A stretch of 64,000 nucleotides of DNA, taken from contig NZ_JAUSZD010000002.1 of NCBI RefSeq assembly GCF_030817275.1, forward strand, positions 1,612,001 to 1,676,000, given 5' to 3'. This DNA comes from Paenibacillus sp. V4I7. GTDB lineage: Bacteria; Bacillota; Bacilli; Paenibacillales; NBRC-103111. Shown one piece after another: positions 45,636 to 53,679 of the stretch. Below the pieces are notes generated by a model. It was not told the origin of the DNA, did not search any database, and was given only the letters and a program-made list of their open reading frames with translations. The position numbers were made by a program, and so were the translations under genes. The stretch's first letter is position 1; each line of letters begins with the position of its first letter.

Positions 45636-45776
45636 ACCTTCGGGGCAGGGTGAAATTCCCTACCGGCGGTGAGGATACGTACGTGTATCTCAAGCCCGCG
45701 ACTCCCTGTCTGTACAGATTGGGACTGACTTGGTGAAATTCCAAGGCCGACGGTATAGTCCGGATGAGAGAAGGTG
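45636..45776 (+). ncRNA. FMN riboswitch (RFN element)
   Basis: The conserved RFN core is plain: CGGGGCAGGGTGAAATTCCC, TACCGGCGGTGA, AGCCCGCGA, TTGGTGAAATTCCAAGGCCG, ACGGTATAGTCCGGATGAGA and AGAAGGTG closing the multi-branch junction. It binds flavin mononucleotide. A terminator hairpin at 45821-45858 is the likely expression platform, so excess FMN should shut off the downstream EamA-family transporter gene (45939). Confidence 0.97.
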
Positions 45777-45820
45777 AAGGACAACTTGTTAAAAATTCAA
45801 TTTTTAATAGGTCTGTTTGT

Positions 45821-45858
45821 CAATGCCCCTGTTGATTGTAACAGGGGCATTGTCTCTT
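45821..45858 (+). terminator. Riboswitch-controlled terminator
   Basis: CAATGCCCCTGTT (45821-45833) pairs perfectly with AACAGGGGCATTG (45840-45852), and TCTCTTTC follows. It lies between the FMN aptamer and the transporter start. Confidence 0.85.
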
Positions 45859-45938
45859 TCAGAAGGTTCAATTCAAAACATCATCTAGGGATCTTTGGGC
45901 TAATCTCTCAAAGTTTCTCCTATTGGGAGGTTTTTGAA

Positions 45939-46907
45939 TTGGAAAATGTATTTAAGCTAGGAAGTAAGCGCGCAAGTTTGTATGCAACAAGTAGCAGGGG
46001 GATCAATGGGATCTGGTATGTGGCACTCGGAGCTATCCTTTGGGGGTTGGACCCTCTCTTTCGAATCTTATTGTTGAAGAGTTTTACCTCTGCTCAAATT
46101 GTGTTCATAGAGCATCTGCTGCTGGCTTGCTATGCCCTTCCAGTGCTGATAAAGTACCGTAAGTCCTTAGCCGGCAAACTAACACTAGCAGTTATTGGCG
46201 CACTACTATTTATTTCTTGGGGTGGATCGGCCATAGCTACCATACTCTTCACTTCGGCCTTCGCTCACGGCAGTGCAAACTCCGTCCTGCTTTTACAGAA
46301 GCTGCAGCCCTTGTTCGCCATCGTATTGGCTCGAGTACTGCTGAAAGAGACACTGCCTTCCAAATTTTCTGGCTATATCGTAATGGCGCTGCTAGGCACG
46401 TATCTGCTGACGTTTGGTTTTGCTTCACCGGAGATGGGCTTGAAGGATTTAGGCACGTTAAGCTGCTTATTTTCAATTCTAGCAGCTGTCTTATGGGGCG
46501 GATCGACCGTCATGGGTAAGTTCCTGCTTCAAAAAAACTTGGATTTCCCTGTAGTCACATCGCTGCGATTTCTGATGGCGATCCCGCTGCTAACGGTTGT
46601 TCTTTTGGTAAGTGGCGATGCTTGGCATGTAGGTGGTTCTAGTGCAGTTCTAACGCTTATCGCAGTCAACCTGCTGTTCCAGGCCTTTTTCCCAGGGTTG
46701 ATCAGCATGCTCCTCTATTATAAGGGGCTGTCATCGACAAAGGCATTCTTTGCAACGCTTGCTGAGCTTGCTTTCCCAGCCGTAGGTGTGTGCATAAACT
46801 GGGTTGTATTTGGTCAAAAGCTGACCGTAGGACAACTTGTAGGCTTTGTCTTTATTTGGTTAACCCTATGGTTAATGAGCCGCAGTAAAGGAAATGTTTC
46901 TGTATAA
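45939..46907 (+). CDS. EamA/DMT-family transporter under FMN riboswitch control (putative flavin transporter)
   Basis: A 322-residue protein with ten hydrophobic segments in two EamA repeats (WYVALGAILWGLDPLFR near the N-terminus, then CLFSILAAVLWGGSTVMGKF in the second half). The frame is open back into the riboswitch, but TTG 45939 follows GGGAGG (45925-45930) by eight bases and starts just before the first helix. The FMN riboswitch and terminator upstream indicate expression when FMN is low. By analogy with DMT-type RibN riboflavin importers, riboflavin or FMN uptake is the simplest role. Sequence alone does not show the substrate. An FMN-dependent azoreductase gene is convergent next to it. 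Confidence 0.85.
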   Translation: MENVFKLGSKRASLYATSSRGINGIWYVALGAILWGLDPLFRILLLKSFTSAQIVFIEHLLLACYALPVLIKYRKSLAGKLTLAVIGALLFISWGGSAIATILFTSAFAHGSANSVLLLQKLQPLFAIVLARVLLKETLPSKFSGYIVMALLGTYLLTFGFASPEMGLKDLGTLSCLFSILAAVLWGGSTVMGKFLLQKNLDFPVVTSLRFLMAIPLLTVVLLVSGDAWHVGGSSAVLTLIAVNLLFQAFFPGLISMLLYYKGLSSTKAFFATLAELAFPAVGVCINWVVFGQKLTVGQLVGFVFIWLTLWLMSRSKGNVSV

Positions 46908-46947
46908 ATATGGACTGATTACAAAAATTTCAATCATTGAACGTAAA

Positions 46948-46976
46948 AAGAACCCGCTAGATTTAGCGGGTTCTTA
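46948..46976. terminator. Bidirectional terminator
   Basis: AAGAACCCGCTA pairs with TAGCGGGTTCTT around a four-base loop, with A/T flanks, between the convergent transporter and azoreductase genes. Confidence 0.9.
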
Positions 46977-46984
46977 CTATTTTC

Positions 46985-47620
46985 TTAGAAGCTAGCTGCA
47001 ACTTCTTTTGCTTGTGCAATTGCTTTTTCTTTAATGGATTGAGCTTTATCCGGCGTTACAGCCATGCCTTCAACAAAAATGGCTTCGAAGGAAGGGATAC
47101 CGTAGAATTGCGAGATTTTTTTCAGGTAGCTGAAGCCACTTTCAAATGCTGCAGCAGGGCCTTCGGAATAAATGCCGCCACTCGCTTGAATATGTAGCCC
47201 TTTTTTGTTTGTCAACAAACCAACTGGACCACTTTCCGTATATTTGAAAGTTTTACCTGCAACGGAAATTGCATCAATGTAAGCTTTCAATACTGGAGGG
47301 AATGAGAAGTTCCACATTGGAGAAACAAAAACATATTTATCAGCAGCAACAAATTGGTCAACGATTGCGCCTAAACGTGCTACTTTTGCTTTTTCTGCAT
47401 CAGAAAGCTGGTCAAAAGCTGTTCCTGATTGAAGTTTTCCCCAACCGCTGAATACATCAGCATCAATTTGAGGAATATCTTCTTTGAATAGATCCACAGA
47501 AATAACCTCATCTGTTGGATTCGCTTCACGGTATGCCTCGATAAATTCTTTACCTACCGCTAGGCTGAATGATGTTTGGTGATCGTGCGGGTGTGCAGTG
47601 ATATAAAGTACTGTTGCCAT
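46985..47620 (-). CDS. azoR: FMN-dependent NADH-azoreductase
   Basis: A 211-residue flavodoxin-fold enzyme. The N-terminal [20 protein letters not shown] phosphate-binding stretch, the FMN-contacting [19 protein letters not shown] and the [13 protein letters not shown] block are those of the AzoR/AcpD family. That family reduces azo compounds and quinones with NADH. AGAAGGGAAG precedes the ATG. It is monocistronic and convergent with the riboswitch-controlled transporter. No regulator adjoins it. Confidence 0.95.
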   Translation of the reverse strand: MATVLYITAHPHDHQTSFSLAVGKEFIEAYREANPTDEVISVDLFKEDIPQIDADVFSGWGKLQSGTAFDQLSDAEKAKVARLGAIVDQFVAADKYVFVSPMWNFSFPPVLKAYIDAISVAGKTFKYTESGPVGLLTNKKGLHIQASGGIYSEGPAAAFESGFSYLKKISQFYGIPSFEAIFVEGMAVTPDKAQSIKEKAIAQAKEVAASF

Positions 47621-47811
47621 AATTAAAACTTCCCTTCTATACTTAAAATAATTACAGTTCTCATTATAACTTATTTTGAGTAAATATCAAATAATAAATT
47701 AGTTACTTATAATAAGAGGGGGAACGTGCTAGTCCAACACCTATTTAAATAGAAATAGATTATTGTCTATTCGTTATTAGTTCAATGTCCATACCTCCAA
47801 TAGAGCAAAAT

Positions 47812-47820
47812 CATACTATA
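47812..47820 (+). promoter_or_regulatory. Sigma-K-like -10 element before the collagen-like gene
   Basis: CATACTATA matches the mother-cell sigma-K -10 pattern CATANNNTA. An AC dinucleotide about 16 bases upstream (47794-47795) fits the short -35. A similar CATAATCTA lies before the DUF4183 gene (48572-48580). This supports late-sporulation expression, which is inferred. Confidence 0.5.
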
Positions 47821-47852
47821 TACAATTGGTTAATTGGAGGTGTTACAAACTT

Positions 47853-48521
47853 GTGGTGTACAATACCCATAAAAAAAATCGAATGACTCCAGCTACAAGA
47901 AAACATATACGTAAAAAGAAATGTATCATCAAAAAAAAGAACACAGGTGTATCAGCAGGAATAAAATGGAGGGACTCTAATGCCAGTCGGAAAAAAGACT
48001 GTAAAAAGAAAACAAAGATAGTTAGCCCTCTTAAAAGGAAAAAACGGAAACGTGCAGCTTGTCCACAACCAGAAATTAATATAACTGTTCCGCAAGGACC
48101 TCAAGGCTCACAAGGACCTCAAGGAACTCAAGGACTTCAAGGACTTCAAGGACCCCAAGGGCTCCAAGGGCCTAGAGGCATACAGGGAGCTCCTGGGCCA
48201 ACAGGACCTATCATCATCCCTAATCTCAGCACTTTGCTAACTGCTAACAGATATTTATTTATTGCGGACACAGATGTAACTCTCCCAACAGTTATTCCTG
48301 CAAATCAATTCACAAACGATGAAAATGAATCAATAGCTGAATTTATAGATTTGGATCAAAATAGTTATGCAAATCTCTACATGAACGGAATCATGCAAGT
48401 TGGTGCCTCTTACAGTGTGAGTACAAATGCTTTGGCCATTATAAATGGCAATGACACCATTTTTGCAGGTACCCCAATATTACTTGAGATCGTTCGTTTA
48501 TCGATTCAAATCATTTCTTGA
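47853..48521 (+). CDS. Collagen-like spore-surface protein with DUF4183 domain
   Basis: A protein of about 222 residues with three parts. The N-terminus is very basic ([17 protein letters not shown], with repeated KK). It is followed by about 12 Gly-X-Y triplets, mostly GPQ/GLQ/GTQ, at nucleotides 48096-48209. A C-terminal beta-type DUF4183 domain ends the protein ([12 protein letters not shown] ... [18 protein letters not shown]). Collagen-like proteins of this plan form exosporium or spore-coat filaments in Bacillales. GTG 47853 is preceded by TGGAGGTG; the frame is open to 47826. Two further small beta-sandwich proteins follow in the same direction, and sigma-K-like -10 words precede two of the three genes. 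Confidence 0.82.
   Translation: MVYNTHKKNRMTPATRKHIRKKKCIIKKKNTGVSAGIKWRDSNASRKKDCKKKTKIVSPLKRKKRKRAACPQPEINITVPQGPQGSQGPQGTQGLQGLQGPQGLQGPRGIQGAPGPTGPIIIPNLSTLLTANRYLFIADTDVTLPTVIPANQFTNDENESIAEFIDLDQNSYANLYMNGIMQVGASYSVSTNALAIINGNDTIFAGTPILLEIVRLSIQIIS
48096..48209 (+). repeat. Gly-X-Y coding repeat (collagen-like, 9-nt periodicity)
   Basis: About 12 consecutive GGN-XXX-CAA triplet units encode Gly-Pro/Leu/Thr-Gln. The DNA repeats with a nine-base period, so length variation between strains by slippage is likely. Confidence 0.85.
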
Positions 48522-48604
48522 AATGTTTCAATGTACGCAATTGATTTGCCCTTCCCTTTCACTATCACTAGCATAATCTAGTTGAGAGAAGTGAGGTGAT
48601 ATAA

Positions 48605-48889
48605 ATGCCAATTACAAAACCCTTTATGGCTGCTAGAAGATTCAGTGCTACAATAGCTGACGGAACAGGGGTAGGAGCTGCATATAATATTCTTGCTACA
48701 GCCACCATCAATGACGCCGGTGCTGCTGCTACAGCTTTTCCAACTGCTCCTGCGTATTATAATCTTTATATTAATGCACAGATTCAAACAGCTGACACTT
48801 CAACAGCTACCACTACGGCTATTACCATTCCAGGCGGAGATGTACTCGATCCTGCGACTCCAATTGTGATCGAATTTATTGTAAACTAA
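48605..48889 (+). CDS. DUF4183-family small spore-associated protein
   Basis: A 94-residue beta-rich protein. It has an Ala/Thr-rich centre (ATATINDAGAAATAFPTAPA), a YYNLYINAQIQTAD segment and an ITIPGGDVLDPATPIVIEFI ending, as in DUF4183. Its C-terminal half resembles the C-terminal domain of the preceding collagen-like protein. GTGAGGTGAT lies just before the ATG, and a CATANNNTA word is at 48572-48580. It is likely a spore-surface subunit. A terminator follows. Confidence 0.75.
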   Translation: MPITKPFMAARRFSATIADGTGVGAAYNILATATINDAGAAATAFPTAPAYYNLYINAQIQTADTSTATTTAITIPGGDVLDPATPIVIEFIVN

Positions 48890-48905
48890 TTTTCTTTATT
48901 GACGA

Positions 48906-48948
48906 GATGCCGGCAATTCTTATTGTTTTTAGGATTGTCGGCATTTTC
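48906..48948 (+). terminator. Terminator after the DUF4183 gene
   Basis: ATGCCGGCAAT pairs with ATTGTCGGCAT (one G:T pair) around a long T-rich loop, then TTTTCC. Confidence 0.8.
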
Positions 48949-49013
48949 CAAATAATACTCACTGGGTATATTAGTTTCGTACATATCTATTAAAATTACA
49001 AGTTAGTAAGGAA

Positions 49014-49457
49014 GTGAATATAATGGCGATTATAACCCCTATCCTTCCGCCAATCGTTTCGGGATATATTTATAATGTAAGTGCTCAAACTGTTGCTATA
49101 GAGGCTGATACTATTTTTGATACAAATGGTATTCTTAAACCTGGAATTACGCATGTCCCCGGAACAACCGAGATTGCAGTTACTAATCCGGGCAACTATG
49201 AAGTTACTTTTTCCGCATCGGGTGTAGAGCCCAACCAATTCGCACTATGTGTAAATGGCACGCCGGTTACGGGAACCGTCTACGGTTCAGGTGCAGGCAC
49301 GCAGCATAACAATGGGCAGGCTATAATCGCTTTAGATGCCAGCGATGTTCTTACTCTACGAAATCATAGTTCAGCTGCTGCGGTTACCCTTCAGACTTTG
49401 GCTGGCGGCACACAAACAAACGTAAATGCTTCGGTAATTATCAAAAAAATAAGTTAG
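49014..49457 (+). CDS. BclA-C/C1q-like exosporium domain protein
   Basis: A 147-residue protein with no signal peptide. It starts with a short proline-rich lead (ITPILPPIVSGYIYN) and continues as a jelly-roll of the BclA C-terminal type (NPGNYEVTFSASGVEPNQFALCVNG, TVYGSGAGTQHNNGQAIIAL, DVLTLRNHSS). Such domains form trimers at the tips of exosporium filaments. This one lacks the collagen stalk, which the first gene of the islet has. An AAGGAAGTG site precedes the frame, and a terminator follows. It may assemble with the collagen-like protein. Confidence 0.8.
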   Translation: MNIMAIITPILPPIVSGYIYNVSAQTVAIEADTIFDTNGILKPGITHVPGTTEIAVTNPGNYEVTFSASGVEPNQFALCVNGTPVTGTVYGSGAGTQHNNGQAIIALDASDVLTLRNHSSAAAVTLQTLAGGTQTNVNASVIIKKIS

Positions 49458-49471
49458 TTTCAAATCAGGAT

Positions 49472-49516
49472 CGCCCAGTGAGCAAGTTCAGCTCACTTAC
49501 GGGCGGTTCTTTTTTA
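49472..49516 (+). terminator. Terminator after the spore-surface islet
   Basis: AGTGAGC/GCTCACT (49477-49497) within outer CGCCC/GGGCG, followed by TTCTTTTTT. Confidence 0.85.
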
Positions 49517-49661
49517 TGAAAAGAAGCACAAGAGTGGTAATCAAGGCTTTTGATTATTTGAAGATTTACAAATTATTATCTTGTGGTAAACACACGAAAA
49601 ACAGTTCGGCGTTATTTTAGATATGTGGGAACGGTCTCACACGAAGAAATGGGGTTGCAGC

Positions 49662-50678
49662 ATGGAGCTTACGATTAAGGAGATTGCCCTGCGTGCCGGT
49701 GTATCCAAATCAACCGTGTCGCGGGTGATTTCTGGCAAGGGCTATACCAGCTTGGAGGTGCGCGATAAGGTGCTCCAGCTGATTGAAGAATTACAATATA
49801 AGCCCAATGCAGTGGCAAGGGCTATGGTTTCACAGAGAACGCACAACATTGGCGTACTCATTTATCGTCAGCATCATCCTATTGCGTCTCATCCGTTTTA
49901 CGGCAAAATTCTTGATGCTATTTTGATGACAGCCGCAAGCTTGAATTATTCCGTTTTCGTTACAACAGATCATGATATGTCGCTGCGTTCTGCTGATTTT
50001 ATGATGGAAAAAAGGGTGGACGGACTGATCCTGATCAGTCGCTTGCAACAGAACGTCATTGATTACATCGCTAACTTCGGAGTTCCCTATGTGATGGTCA
50101 ATGGCTCCACGGATGTCGACGGGGTCATGCATATTGTCAATCAAGACGAGGAAGGCGGACGGATGGTCGCTGAGTATCTAACGGATTTAGGGCATCGTCA
50201 GATTTTCGTGATTGCCGGACCACAGACGCATCGCAGCCACAATTTAAGGCTGAAAGGTTTTAAGAATTTCATGGCAGAAATGGGGGTTCCAATCCCATCA
50301 TCTTCGATCTTACAGGCATCAACTTCCACCTTCGGAGAAGGGTATGAGATAATGCGCACCCATTGGGATCAGTTTCGTGCAGGCGGGTATACATCGCTAT
50401 TTGCTACCAACGATATGATAGCGCTGGGTACCATGAAGTTCATGTTGGAGCAATCGGTACGCATTCCTGAACAAGTAGCGGTTGTAGGCTTTGATGATAT
50501 TGATTTTGCCGCTATGTTCTCACCCTCTTTAACAACCATCAGGGTCAATACAGAGGAGATGGGGACTCAAGCCTTTAGCTTGTTAGACAAGCTCATCCGC
50601 CAGGAAGATAGCATTGAGAATCCTAAGCAGCTTGTACCCAAATTGATTGTCCGGCAATCTACGAAATCATTTTCATAG
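49662..50678 (+). CDS. LacI-family transcriptional regulator
   Basis: The 338-residue protein has the LacI DNA-binding head TIKEIALRAGVSKSTVSRVI and hinge helix (KPNAVARAMVSQRTHNIGV). A periplasmic-binding-type effector domain carries FATNDMIALGTMKF and VGFDDIDFAAMFSPSLTTI. ATG 49662 is preferred over the earlier in-frame 49623 because the head starts there. It heads a cluster for a sugar- or glycerophosphodiester-type importer whose permease and PHP genes are broken. It may thus regulate a defunct pathway, with only the glycerophosphodiesterase still intact. Confidence 0.92.
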   Translation: MELTIKEIALRAGVSKSTVSRVISGKGYTSLEVRDKVLQLIEELQYKPNAVARAMVSQRTHNIGVLIYRQHHPIASHPFYGKILDAILMTAASLNYSVFVTTDHDMSLRSADFMMEKRVDGLILISRLQQNVIDYIANFGVPYVMVNGSTDVDGVMHIVNQDEEGGRMVAEYLTDLGHRQIFVIAGPQTHRSHNLRLKGFKNFMAEMGVPIPSSSILQASTSTFGEGYEIMRTHWDQFRAGGYTSLFATNDMIALGTMKFMLEQSVRIPEQVAVVGFDDIDFAAMFSPSLTTIRVNTEEMGTQAFSLLDKLIRQEDSIENPKQLVPKLIVRQSTKSFS

Positions 50679-50698
50679 GAGAGGAGTGGTTAGTCCGC

Positions 50699-51208
50699 AT
50701 GCGCTGGTATCTAAAGGCGATAGGTCCACGTAAAATCGTGGAATTTATCATACTTGTTGTGTTCGTCATCTTTTTCTTGGGCCCGCTGCTCAACTTGGCC
50801 ATACTGGCTTTTACCGGCAAATGGACCTACCCAGATATCTTGCCGCATGAATGGTCACTGAAATGGTGGACATTTGTGTTACAGCAGGAGGATATCGCGA
50901 AATCAATCGGCTTGTCGTTTATGATCGCATCCATCGTGACCGCTCTATCCATTGTGCTTTGTATCCCAGCAGCCTATGCGTTTGCTCGCATACGTTTTCC
51001 GCTTAGCCGTTTTTTCTTGTTCTCGTTTCTGCTGACACATGCTTTTCCGAAAATGGGACTTTACGTTTCGATCGCTGTGCTCTTTTACAAACTTGGATTA
51101 ATGAACACTTTGATAAGTGTTGTTTTGATCCATATGATCAATGTACTCATGTTCATGACCTGGATTCCAACGGCTGCGTTCCGTAATGTGCATACAGCGG
51201 TAAGCTAA
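50699..51208 (+). pseudogene. Truncated MalG/UgpE-type ABC permease
   Basis: The first 169 residues match a CUT1 permease. There is an N-terminal helix (FIILVVFVIFFLGPLLNLAILAF), further helices and IPTAAFRNVHTAV, which is just before the EAA loop. The frame then stops at 51206-51208. Intact family members run to about 270 residues with the EAA loop and two more helices, all missing here. Downstream sequence at once resembles an unrelated gene, so a deletion has joined the two. Without the EAA loop it cannot couple to an ATPase. No partner permease, binding protein or ATPase gene is present. Confidence 0.85.
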
Positions 51209-51571
51209 GGATCGATTTTGCTTATGAACCCAAAAACCTAGAAGATCAGGAACAATCGAAAACGATGATTTTCGAGAGTATAAACAAGTACACGGAACCC
51301 AATCAGCGTGAGCGAGTTCAGGCGAAATGGGAATCCTTCCTGCCGCTGAAAAACTTTAATAACGGTGTCTGTCGACGACCCTGAACGGCACCGCGGTGCG
51401 GGGCATCGGCATGATCCTGAGCAGTCGTTATTTATTGGTGAGCAGGAAGCTTCCCCAGGTTTTGTGAGTGGTAAAATACTAACAGGCATGTGGCATGTCA
51501 CATTAAGTTTGCATACGATTGTTACAGAAAGCTGCCGTTACACATTGCAAATTCATCAAGAGGAGGAGTAA
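51208..51571 (+). pseudogene. Frameshifted N-terminal part of a CehA/McbA-type hydrolase region
   Basis: The frame from 51208 (DFAYEPKNLEDQEQSKTMIF) and then, one frame over from about 51365, VSVDDPERHRG and GKILTGMWHVTLSLHTIV resemble the beta domain preceding PHP hydrolases of the CehA/McbA group. A one-base shift near 51360 breaks it. Its own start codon was lost at the junction with the truncated permease. It ends at TAA 51569-51571, eight bases after a ribosome-site-like GAGGAGG serving the next gene. Confidence 0.65.
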
Positions 51572-51576
51572 GCGGC

Positions 51577-52569
51577 ATGCCTTGGATTGCTTGTGAATTA
51601 CACAGTCATACTTTCCATAGCGACGGAAAACAAACACTCATGGAGCTTGCTATTGGTGCAAAGGCGCTTGGTTTCGAGTGTATCGCGCTGACCGATCACA
51701 ATACCATGACAGGTTTAAATGATAAAGATGCTGTGGAACAGGAAACCGGAATTTCGATCATTTCCGGGATGGAATGGACAACCTTTTATGGCCATATGGT
51801 TACGTTAGGACTGACCCATTTTGCTGATTGGCGCCCGGTGGGCCCAGACGATATCCATAAAGGGATTGCTGATGTTCATAGGAGCGGGGGGATTGTCGGT
51901 ATGGCACATCCTTATCGCATAGGAAGTCCAATTTGTACGGGCTGCTTCTGGGAATTCAATATTGAGGATTGGAACGATATGGACTATATCGAGGTTTGGT
52001 AAGGCACGTTCCCTTCGATTAAAACAGACAATGACCGCGCCTACCGATTGTGGACCGACAAGCTGAATGAAGGCTACCGGATTGCGGCCACGTCAGGGCG
52101 AGATTGGCATGCCCAAGTACAAACGGATGAACCGGTATCGGTGACATATCTCGACATCGATGACGGGGAAGAGACGGTGACGAACTGAGCTGTGCGTGCA
52201 CTTGCGGCTGGTAGAGTATCAGTAACTATGGGACCTTTGTTAATACTAGAAATACGGACCGATACTGCGTGCTACGGTGTCGGGGACGTCGTTCCTCGGC
52301 AGGGTCGCAGCCACATTTTTAAGGTCCATGTAAACATAGATTTTCATGTTCGGAAAGAGATTTGGGATTTTCAGGAACTCTATTATACGCTAAGATTGAT
52401 AGGGAATAACGGTGTTTTAAGAGAGCAATTCGTTACTGGGGATCAGCCGAATTACGAGATCGAAATTCCTGGCGATGAACTTCTATGGATTCGGGCTGAG
52501 CTTAAAGGGTTAGTTCGTGGAGTTCACACATTGATCGCCCTTACAAATGCTATATATGTGGATCGATGA
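51577..52569 (+). pseudogene. PHP-domain phosphoesterase (CehA/McbA type) with two in-frame stops
   Basis: From ATG 51577 one frame encodes a PHP metallohydrolase. ELHSHTFHSDGKQT and LTDHNTMTG hold metal ligands, GMEWTTFYGH and GMAHPYRIG follow, then SGRDWHAQV and a C-terminal beta part to 52569. The frame is interrupted by TAA at 52000-52002 (after EVW, where relatives usually have Asn) and by TGA at 52186-52188 (where Trp is likely). The downstream sequence stays in the same frame and conserved. This pattern means a recent pseudogene or, less likely, recoding. The intact gene would probably have acted on a phosphodiester together with the adjacent glycerophosphodiesterase. Confidence 0.85.
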
Positions 52570-52586
52570 AAGGGAGTGTTTGTAGC

Positions 52587-53351
52587 ATGGCTAATCGATT
52601 TCCGCTCATAACTGCTCACTGCGGCAGCATGAACACGATTGATCATACGCTTGATTCTGTGGAAACGGGGCTTAGGTTCGGTGCAGATGTGGTGGAGGAG
52701 GACGTTAGAGTCACGAAGGACGGCATTCCGGTTCTAGCTCATAATGATGAATGGGTTACTGTTGATGGGTTGAAATTGTCCATTTCGCAAATGACCTTTG
52801 AAGAATTAAGAGAGCTTCAGTACGAGGTCACTCACGGGGAACATCGTGAAACGATTCAAATCTGCAGACTGGAAGATATGCTGCCGCTTATCCAAGCTTC
52901 GGGCAAAGTCGTGAACTTGGATTTGAAAGTGGACGAGAGTATCGAACCTATCGCTGCTTTGGTGAAGAAATACGGTATGTTAGAGCAAGCTTTTCTATCC
53001 GGCTGTGAGATGGATCGTGCGATGCTAGCAGAGAGATCGAACCCCGAAATGCGGAAACTGCTGAATACCAACCACGACCTGTTTAGAATACTTCCCTATA
53101 GAGATGCTATGGTAAAAACCTGCGAGGAAGCACTTGCAGCCTCCTGCTTTGGCATCAACATCCATTACAGCATCGTGCGCCAAGAGTTAATGGATTACAC
53201 AACATCCCTAGGGCTCCCGGTTTATGTATGGACTGTGAATGAAGAAGAGTTAATGCGTCAATATGCAGATTTAGGCGTTGCATCTATAACCACACGAAAT
53301 GTTGCAGCTCTGGTGCAATTGAAGCAAAAAATGCGTGGTGAGCGTTCATGA
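52587..53351 (+). CDS. ugpQ: Glycerophosphodiester phosphodiesterase family protein
   Basis: A 254-residue protein with the GDPD barrel: ITAHCGSMN (His11), ADVVEEDVRVTKDGIPVLAHND with the metal Glu/Asp pair and second catalytic His, and a C-terminal VYVWTVNEEE. The family hydrolyses glycerophosphodiesters to an alcohol and glycerol-3-phosphate. The usual His-Arg-Gly start reads His-Cys-Gly, so a phosphate-binding Arg is missing and activity may be altered. I take ATG 52587 with AAAGGGAG about 12 bases upstream; an ATG at 52566 is in frame. It is the only intact enzyme left in this cluster. Its stop overlaps the next small frame (ATGA). Confidence 0.85.
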   Translation: MANRFPLITAHCGSMNTIDHTLDSVETGLRFGADVVEEDVRVTKDGIPVLAHNDEWVTVDGLKLSISQMTFEELRELQYEVTHGEHRETIQICRLEDMLPLIQASGKVVNLDLKVDESIEPIAALVKKYGMLEQAFLSGCEMDRAMLAERSNPEMRKLLNTNHDLFRILPYRDAMVKTCEEALAASCFGINIHYSIVRQELMDYTTSLGLPVYVWTVNEEELMRQYADLGVASITTRNVAALVQLKQKMRGERS

Positions 53352-53512
53352 TTGAAATCTACGCCCATGAATTCAATCTTGCTAGTGAGACACTTGCGGC
53401 CAAAATGCTGAGCGGTGAAGTTAAAGCGGGAAGCGCCTATTATCAAGCCGTCCTTCCTTTATTGGAGCTGCTCCAGCAGGTTTGCCCTGAGCAATCCGAA
53501 TACTCCGCCTAG
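53348..53512 (+). CDS. Small protein of unknown function (54 aa) coupled to the glycerophosphodiesterase
   Basis: A 54-residue frame starting in the ATGA overlap with the preceding stop. The sequence is acidic and helical (NLASETLAAKMLSGEVKAG, VLPLLELLQQVCPEQSE). The overlap suggests translation by coupling. I do not recognise a family. It is short, so a chance frame remains possible. Confidence 0.45.
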   Translation: MIEIYAHEFNLASETLAAKMLSGEVKAGSAYYQAVLPLLELLQQVCPEQSEYSA

Positions 53513-53679
53513 CGGGCGGAATATTTCCATCTCGATGGAAATTTACGGCCCCTGCTTTTCAAATCTCTATGGGTAAATGCTATTATATATACAGAGGGGC
53601 TGCTGTACAATTTCCATCCGAAAATGGAATGGCCGCAACGCTTTCAGCGCATTTAAATCAAGCCTCTATGGGAGATACG

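Noticed and set aside
45774..45938. Longer N-terminus for the EamA transporter reaching back into the riboswitch
   Set aside because: It would translate the FMN aptamer end and the terminator hairpin. GGGAGG with TTG 45939 gives a start just before the first helix.
48096..48209. Short tandem repeats that might suggest a CRISPR or satellite
   Set aside because: Nine-base periodicity in frame encodes Gly-X-Gln triplets. It is a collagen-like coding repeat.
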